DNA of 46,010 bases from NCBI GenBank assembly GCA_025201805.1, contig MU619319.1, positions 4,669-50,678 of the forward strand, read 5' to 3'. Under the pieces are notes generated by a model. The model was not told where the DNA came from and did not search any database. It saw only the letters and a program-made list of their open reading frames with translations. Shown here one piece after another: positions 41,385 to 46,010 of the stretch. Every line of letters starts with the position of its first letter. Position 1 is the first letter of the stretch. A program made the translations under genes and the position numbers. The DNA comes from Parasitella parasitica. Taxonomy: Eukaryota > Mucoromycota > Mucoromycetes > Mucorales > Mucoraceae.

Positions 41385-41890
41385 CTCCGCACAATATTTG
41401 TTTTTAATGGAAGAAATACTAATATATTACTATTTTTCTATACAAGGTCCCAATAATACAAGTGCTTACGTCGCAGTCAGTTACCTTGCCAAACACCTTT
41501 CATTATAACTAGTAAAGCGATAACGAGGATAAAGAGAAAGTAGTACACCGTAAAGGTAACCCATTCATCTTACTATAGCAAATTTTATAAACTATTATAA
41601 ATCCATGTCCTCTCTAACCATTTATTCATATTGATAAGGCTCAAGATATTTGTTTGAAGCCACATCAGAAACAATTGTTTTTGCCTGACCATTTTAGCCA
41701 ATATTTCCATTATTTAGAATTCTGATGCACTTAACAAAGATTGATCAAGGGCTTTAAATAAACAAAACTTTTGCAGTCACCCGCTAATTTCTGTATTTTC
41801 AAATGCGAAAGATTGTATTAGACTAAAAGGTATCTTTTGCGCTTTCCTGGGAGGGGTTTAAAATAGCAGCTCGTAATTTGATGGCTCAGT

Positions 41891-42555
41891 TTGTGTAATA
41901 CAGGGCATGAATGGTTTATGAAATGGAAGGACTCTAACCTTGATTTTACAAAGAATTGTGTTTTCATTGATGAGGCTCGATTTCACATTAACATGAGGAA
42001 TAATTGGGCAAGACCAAAAAAAGGCAGTCCAGCTATTGTAAAACGACCAACAACTAGAGCAATAACACATACTATTATCGGTGCTATCCATTCATCTAGT
42101 GTTGTTCATGTTGAGATGAAAAAACCTCCTCCCAGAAAAGAAAAGAAATCAGCGAGTAAAAAGAGAAAGGTTAAGAATGGTGCAAAGAAAAGGGAGACTG
42201 AGGTTGATGAAGAGGATCAAATGATAATAAACCAGCAAAAAAAGGCACAACTACTGCGCATTTCGTTAAATTTATGAATGCGCTTCTTGATATAATGGAT
42301 CTTGATAAAAATTTAAAGGGAAATTATATTGTAATGGACAACGCCTCGATCCATAAATCCCAGCCAATGATAAGGAAAATTGAACGTAGAGGCAAAATGA
42401 AGCGCGATCGATTATTGGCCGAAAAAAATTTATTTGCTAGAATTGCAATGATGTGCTCATCAGCGACCTCTATAGTTTCTGTAATCACTCAAAGCGTCAG
42501 ATTATTAAATGTTATAAAAAAACATCATTCTAATACATTTACATATTTTCGATAA
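41891..42555 (+). pseudogene. Degenerate DDE transposase remnant of the 4.9-kb element
   Basis: Only the catalytic half remains. NCVFIDEARFHINM carries the first Asp. A Lys-rich insert follows (KKPPPRKEKKSASKKRK). After a one-base shift in an A run near 42238, KGTTTAHFVKFMNALL leads to YIVMDNASIHKS with the second Asp. The PYSPELNPIEQFW segment with the third acidic residue is deleted between IERRG and KMKRDRLL. The N-terminal DNA-binding half is missing. It lies next to and in the same orientation as expected for the right inverted repeat, so it is probably the element's own former transposase. It is related to the broken copy at 2190-3507. Confidence 0.85.
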
Positions 42556-42589
42556 AGGATTATATTTAAAACGACAAACATTAATGATA

Positions 42590-42773
42590 AACTTAAAAGT
42601 GCCAAATTTAATTAGCTGTTTCGGACAAAAGTTTCCAGCCAAAATGACAAAAATAATTGAGCTTGTGGCATTTATTTTTCAATTTCCGCCGATTATTTTT
42701 GCCTTTCGGCCAATCATTTTTCTGAGAATGACAATTATTTTTGTGAAAACGCCAATTTCCATAGGTTTGACTG
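42590..42773 (-). repeat. Right inverted repeat of the 4.9-kb element
   Basis: This is the longer end (184 bp). Compared with the left end it has an extra 42-bp block containing AATTGTCATTCTC and GATTGGCCGAAAGG between AAAATAAT strings. It ends GGTTTGACTG before TA 42774-42775. Confidence 0.85.
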
Positions 42774-42960
42774 TAATATAAAATAAAAGAGAAAGAAAAT
42801 GCATAAAGTTCTGCACACCACGGTTGTCCATCAAGTTTTTTTTTGATTTGATGACGTGATGATATGAAAATACGTTTGATTACTTGAATTGAATGCCACT
42901 ACACTTGTATACTGTAACACACTTTGTGCGTAGATAAATATTTGTTTCAACGATTGCATA

Positions 42961-43090
42961 CAGTGCGGCTGGTAAATTTTGTCCGTTTTGAAAAAATAAA
43001 TGGCGCCAGCTGGGAAATGATGGGCGATTTGTTAGCAACCAATTGGCGTTTTCGAAAGTTTATTTTGTCTTTTTGGGCAAAGTAAAATTG
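42961..43090 (+). repeat. Solo terminal repeat related to the 4.9-kb element
   Basis: After TA (42959-42960) it begins CAGTGCGGCTGGTAAATTTTG. Further in, it contains AATTGGCGTTTTC, which also occurs in the right repeat of the 4.9-kb element. No partner is seen. It is probably the end of a lost mariner-like copy. Confidence 0.4.
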
Positions 43091-43145
43091 ACGTTACTGA
43101 GAGTTATTGTCGACTATGATGTAAAGGCTTTTTTAACTCACTAGT

Positions 43146-43381
43146 ATGATAAAGAACACTTCTTTTTATGAAGATAGACATGAGAATGTCTATAATGAAG
43201 GTGGAGAAAGGGCTTTCAGTCCGATGGAAAATATGCTGACCGAAATCAGTAACCAATAGTACTCGAAACCATAGCGAGTCAAACAGCAGAGAAAGAAATC
43301 ACAGCAAACCAAATCATTAAGAGTATTAGAATTAGTTTGATAGGACTTTTTCAGTCGTTAACAATTTATGGTGATACATAA
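43146..43381 (+). pseudogene. Relic of a coiled-coil protein gene
   Basis: ATG 43146 opens 37 codons (MIKNTSFYEDRHENVYNEGG to MLTEISNQ) ending at TAG. Shifted by one frame, directly at that stop, the sequence goes on VLETIASQTAEKEITANQII to SLTIYGDT and a stop at 43379-43381. The two pieces fit a single amphipathic, probably coiled-coil protein with one frameshift. Similar short coiled-coil N-termini are, from memory, common in expanded Mucorales families. The rest of the gene is not visible. Confidence 0.35.
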
Positions 43382-43738
43382 GCTTCATATTTTTATGAAG
43401 GATTGTGTAATTTAGCTTCTTAAACGTATTTATATTGCAATATATTTTGATATAGTGATTGAGGCAATGCTACGAGTACTTATGTAGGTCGTTGAAAGAG
43501 CTTACAAAAAACAAAACGGAGGAAAAATAAAATATGGAACTGTCGGACAGCCATGAATACCGCTGAAAACAGACGAATTGAAAGAAGAAAGACTTTAGAC
43601 TATCTCAGCAAACATACAAGCAAGATATTTCCCTAAAGTACTGCGTTCTTCAAATCAATAAAATCAGTTTTTTTTTATTTAATTTACTAAAAGGTGAGAA
43701 AATAAAATTAATCCTAAAAGTTGACTAGAGGAAATAGA

Positions 43739-45717
43739 TTATTCATCGTCTGAACTTTCATTAATAAACTCGCTCTCCCAAATAGGCTTTTTCAGAATGT
43801 TGTTTGATTGTTGCTTGGCTTGGGTGATATTTTTCATTTTTTTTGTTACATACTTTTTACTTTTTACATCCAGGCAATAATCCTACATAACAATATGCAA
43901 TAAGTACTATAATATGACAAACATATATGTATACCACATACCTTGAATAAATTGAGGCCATTAATATATAACTTGATGTCTCCATTCTTGATTGAATCAA
44001 CATTGTTTGGAACATCAATAGCATTAATCTTTTGGATTGCTAGCCAATCATCGTCAACAAGAGATAGTATAAATGATTCGCCTTCAAGACCCTCTACCAG
44101 CATTAAAGGCACTGACTTTAACTCAGCCGTGGTATCGTTACTTGATATATATTTCCTTAAATGAATGAAGCCAGACAATACCAGCTTGAGTTTATCTTTA
44201 TAGTACTTGGAAGTACCAGGCTTTTTCGCGTACTCTGCAGCACTAAGGTCAATATGTTTGGCAGCGTTTGTTGTTACTCTCAAATCAATCTTACAATCGA
44301 AACCGTTATCTTTACATTCTTTTGGCTTGGTATCTCCCCTAGAACCAAAAATGGGTTCTTGTTAGTCAAAACTGTTTAAAAGTGGTACATTGTGAAGCAA
44401 ATCACAATAAGTTCACTTACCATCGTAATCTAATGCCCGTACCTCGGAATTCACTCTCCATGATAGGACCATGCAGTTTAACAAGATAGTCATTCTCGCT
44501 ATTTTGCTCATCTGGATCGTATAAATACTCATCATGAAGCATTGTTTCTAAACTATACAATAAAACAACATTCAAGACACTTTCTTCTTATCGTCAAAAG
44601 TTATACATACATACATTTGTAAATAAATTTTTTGTGTTTGTTTGTCGCCAGTCTTGATCTCATGTATTCCTTTAATTGTCTTGCTTAGAAATCTTTTTTC
44701 ATCCTGAATATTACGAAACTTTGTATAGTAAAAAATTATTAATCAAACAATTCTGGATACAAATTGAATTTTGTTCTTACCTTTTCGATGACATTTTCAA
44801 ATGCAGTCATATTACAAGTGGAGCGTGTTTGGATTTTTGGTGAAGACAACTTTTGAATAATTTGTTGTTGTTGTAAATAGGAGAAGAGATCCAAATGTGA
44901 ACTTTGAGATATATCAGATATATCTATAATTTGATTCATTGCAAGTCTATATAATATGGATAATAAAGTTAGAGTCACATTCCTAAAATTGTACTGACAA
45001 AACGACGAGTACCTGCAAACTTACGTTTTGAAATAGCAGGTTTTTCTGTCAGCGATATCAGTGGCCTTGGCAGTGCTTTTAATAATGGTTCCAACACTTT
45101 CGTTGAGATCGTCAAGATACATGAGATCTTTAGCAATGTGCTAAAAAAAGAATTACAAAGAGGTTAGCAATTAATATTGCTGATACGTGAAACCAATGCA
45201 ATGTTACAAGATGTTTTTGGCGCTTTGGCAATCGTGATTGAGAGTAAGTTGCTTGTGATAATAATGTTGTAGATAACCTTTTCTGTTTCAACTCCTGAAT
45301 TTCCTCGCAAGCAAGTGTTTTCCAGTATTCCTTTGTCGTTGATAATTGTAAAGGCTAGAAAAGACGTACGAGATATTATTAGAAGCAACTCATATAGTAT
45401 AAAATATATAAAAAACTTTACAATGTATTTATTGGCTTTCATATTCATGGCCCAATTGCTAAAGTCTTCATTATTACACTTTAATGCTTGCTCAATTGTA
45501 TATATGTAATCTTCTTCGGCAACTTCACGCATCTCAAGGGTGTATGCACCATGAGAGAAAAAGCCTGGAAGCCCGTTTTCTTCTTCATAGTGCTCTTCAA
45601 GCCAATCAAACGAATTCCTAAAAAAAAGAGAAATGTTATAATTTTATATAAATCTTCGAGAATAGCATACCACACCGGCTTTCTAAGTAAAGCCAGACTT
45701 CTCGTTTTTGGAGGCAT
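43739..45717 (-). CDS. Nine-exon gene of an uncharacterised Mucorales family, possibly nuclease-fold
   Basis: Exons in transcript order: 45671-45717, 45422-45617, 45208-45354, 45025-45140, 44781-44946, 44615-44703, 44421-44552, 43942-44338 and 43739-43882. All introns are GT-AG, 53-82 nt, in phase, giving 477 residues (MPPKTRSLALLRKPVW... ending INESSDDE). Motifs are LHGPIMESEFRGTGIRLRWGDT, then FDCKIDLRV, DLSAAEYAKKPGTSKYYKDKLKLVL (in two overlapping parts) and a C-terminal region with YINGLNLFKDYCLDV. From memory, the pattern GP..E..FRGTG.RL.WGDT ... K.DLR ... GE.A.K...SK...DKLK is a very numerous unannotated family in Rhizopus and Mucor. Asp (KIDLR) and Glu (AAEYAKK) could be remnants of a PD-(D/E)XK active site, but this is speculative. 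Confidence 0.7.
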
Positions 45718-46010
45718 GTTTGTATCCGGTTTCTTTAAAAAAAAAAGTCAAGGTAAAAGGTAGGAATATTTTTTTGAAACACACGTTAATGCAAATAGCA
45801 AAACCCAAAAAAGGAAGCAATTCAGCTGGAGTTTGAATAAAAGTTATGATGCTGACTTTTTGAAATTTGGCTAATGGGTTTTTGTTGCTTTTTCATTCTT
45901 TATTTGAAAATAGGCGATATTGGGATGTTACCAACCTTGGCTGTTCATGCTTAGACGTTGCTTTTTATAAAAAGCATGTTCTGGATGCCATTCTTGAAAG
46001 CTCTTGGTTT

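Larger units (their letters stand above)
37853..42773 (+). mobile_element. 4.9-kb composite element bounded by long mariner-type inverted repeats
   Basis: Both ends begin CAGTCAAACCTATGGAAATTG and are flanked by TA (37851-37852 and 42774-42775), as in Tc1/mariner insertions. The inverted repeats are 142 bp (left) and 184 bp (right). Inside are a broken DDE transposase (41891-42555), an intact gene with a PD...ExK signature (38345-39099, minus), a divergent small gene (39090-41048), a 123-bp tandem duplication (41149-41384) and a nested intact mariner (39169-40667). A normal mariner is about 1.5-2 kb, so this looks like an element that has gained or captured cargo, or one into which other sequences were inserted. 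Confidence 0.75.

Noticed and set aside
41101-41890. N-terminal half of the composite element's transposase
   Set aside because: No helix-turn-helix sequence could be read in any frame. The region holds the tandem duplication instead.
1-46010. CRISPR arrays, bacterial operons or prophage
   Set aside because: No spaced direct-repeat array was found. The gene structure with introns and eukaryotic families excludes a prokaryotic source.

Overview
This is a fungal nuclear window, most likely from Mucoromycota and probably Mucorales. The evidence is the AT-rich DNA, many GT-AG introns of about 50-80 nt, compact intergenic spaces, and conserved eukaryotic genes mixed with Tc1/mariner elements. It also holds lineage-expanded families of the kind I associate, from memory, with Mucor and Rhizopus. 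The genus cannot be fixed from the sequence. One 45-N assembly gap lies at 33076-33120.

Left part (1-13.9 kb). An F-box protein gene is followed 43 bp after its stop codon by a dead Tc1/mariner element with long, internally repeated inverted ends. Next come an AT-hook protein gene (minus), a short relic of a spliced gene, and RPS16 (minus, 4 exons). RPS16 shares a short promoter with a divergent leucine-rich-repeat gene. A frameshifted oligopeptide-transporter pseudogene (minus), a decayed unidentified reading frame, a Git1-like major facilitator transporter (3 exons) and a tRNA-Ala(AGC) follow.

Central part (14-37 kb). This is mostly housekeeping. It holds CTP synthase, a small ETFRF1/LYRM5-like LYR-motif gene with exons of only 45-145 nt, and a Sec7-PH Arf exchange factor with a previously hidden last exon. 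It continues with an unresolved small gene, a 9-exon insulin-degrading-enzyme-type metalloprotease, and an ACSF3-type malonyl-CoA synthetase. Then come a secreted protein with two lectin-like domains, a Myb/SANT-like DNA-binding protein, chaperonin subunit CCT6, a PHO85-type cyclin-dependent kinase and a short coiled-coil protein.

Right part (37-46 kb). This is the accessory region and the most interesting stretch. A 4.9-kb structure (37853-42773) is bounded by long inverted repeats and TA dinucleotides. It contains a degenerate mariner transposase, an intact two-exon gene whose product carries a PD...ExK nuclease-like signature, and a divergent small gene whose first codons overlap that gene's first exon. 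The small gene is split by an apparently intact, recent mariner (39169-40667) with 87-bp inverted repeats. Removing that mariner with one TA restores the small gene's reading frame exactly. Next to it are solo ends of related elements, a coiled-coil relic and a 9-exon gene (43739-45717, 477 aa) of another Mucorales-type family. That family also shows spaced acidic residues in a KIDLR...SAAEYAKK arrangement.

Coordinates of spliced genes were derived by hand from splice-site consensus and reading-frame continuity. Family names rest on motif recognition without database searches.
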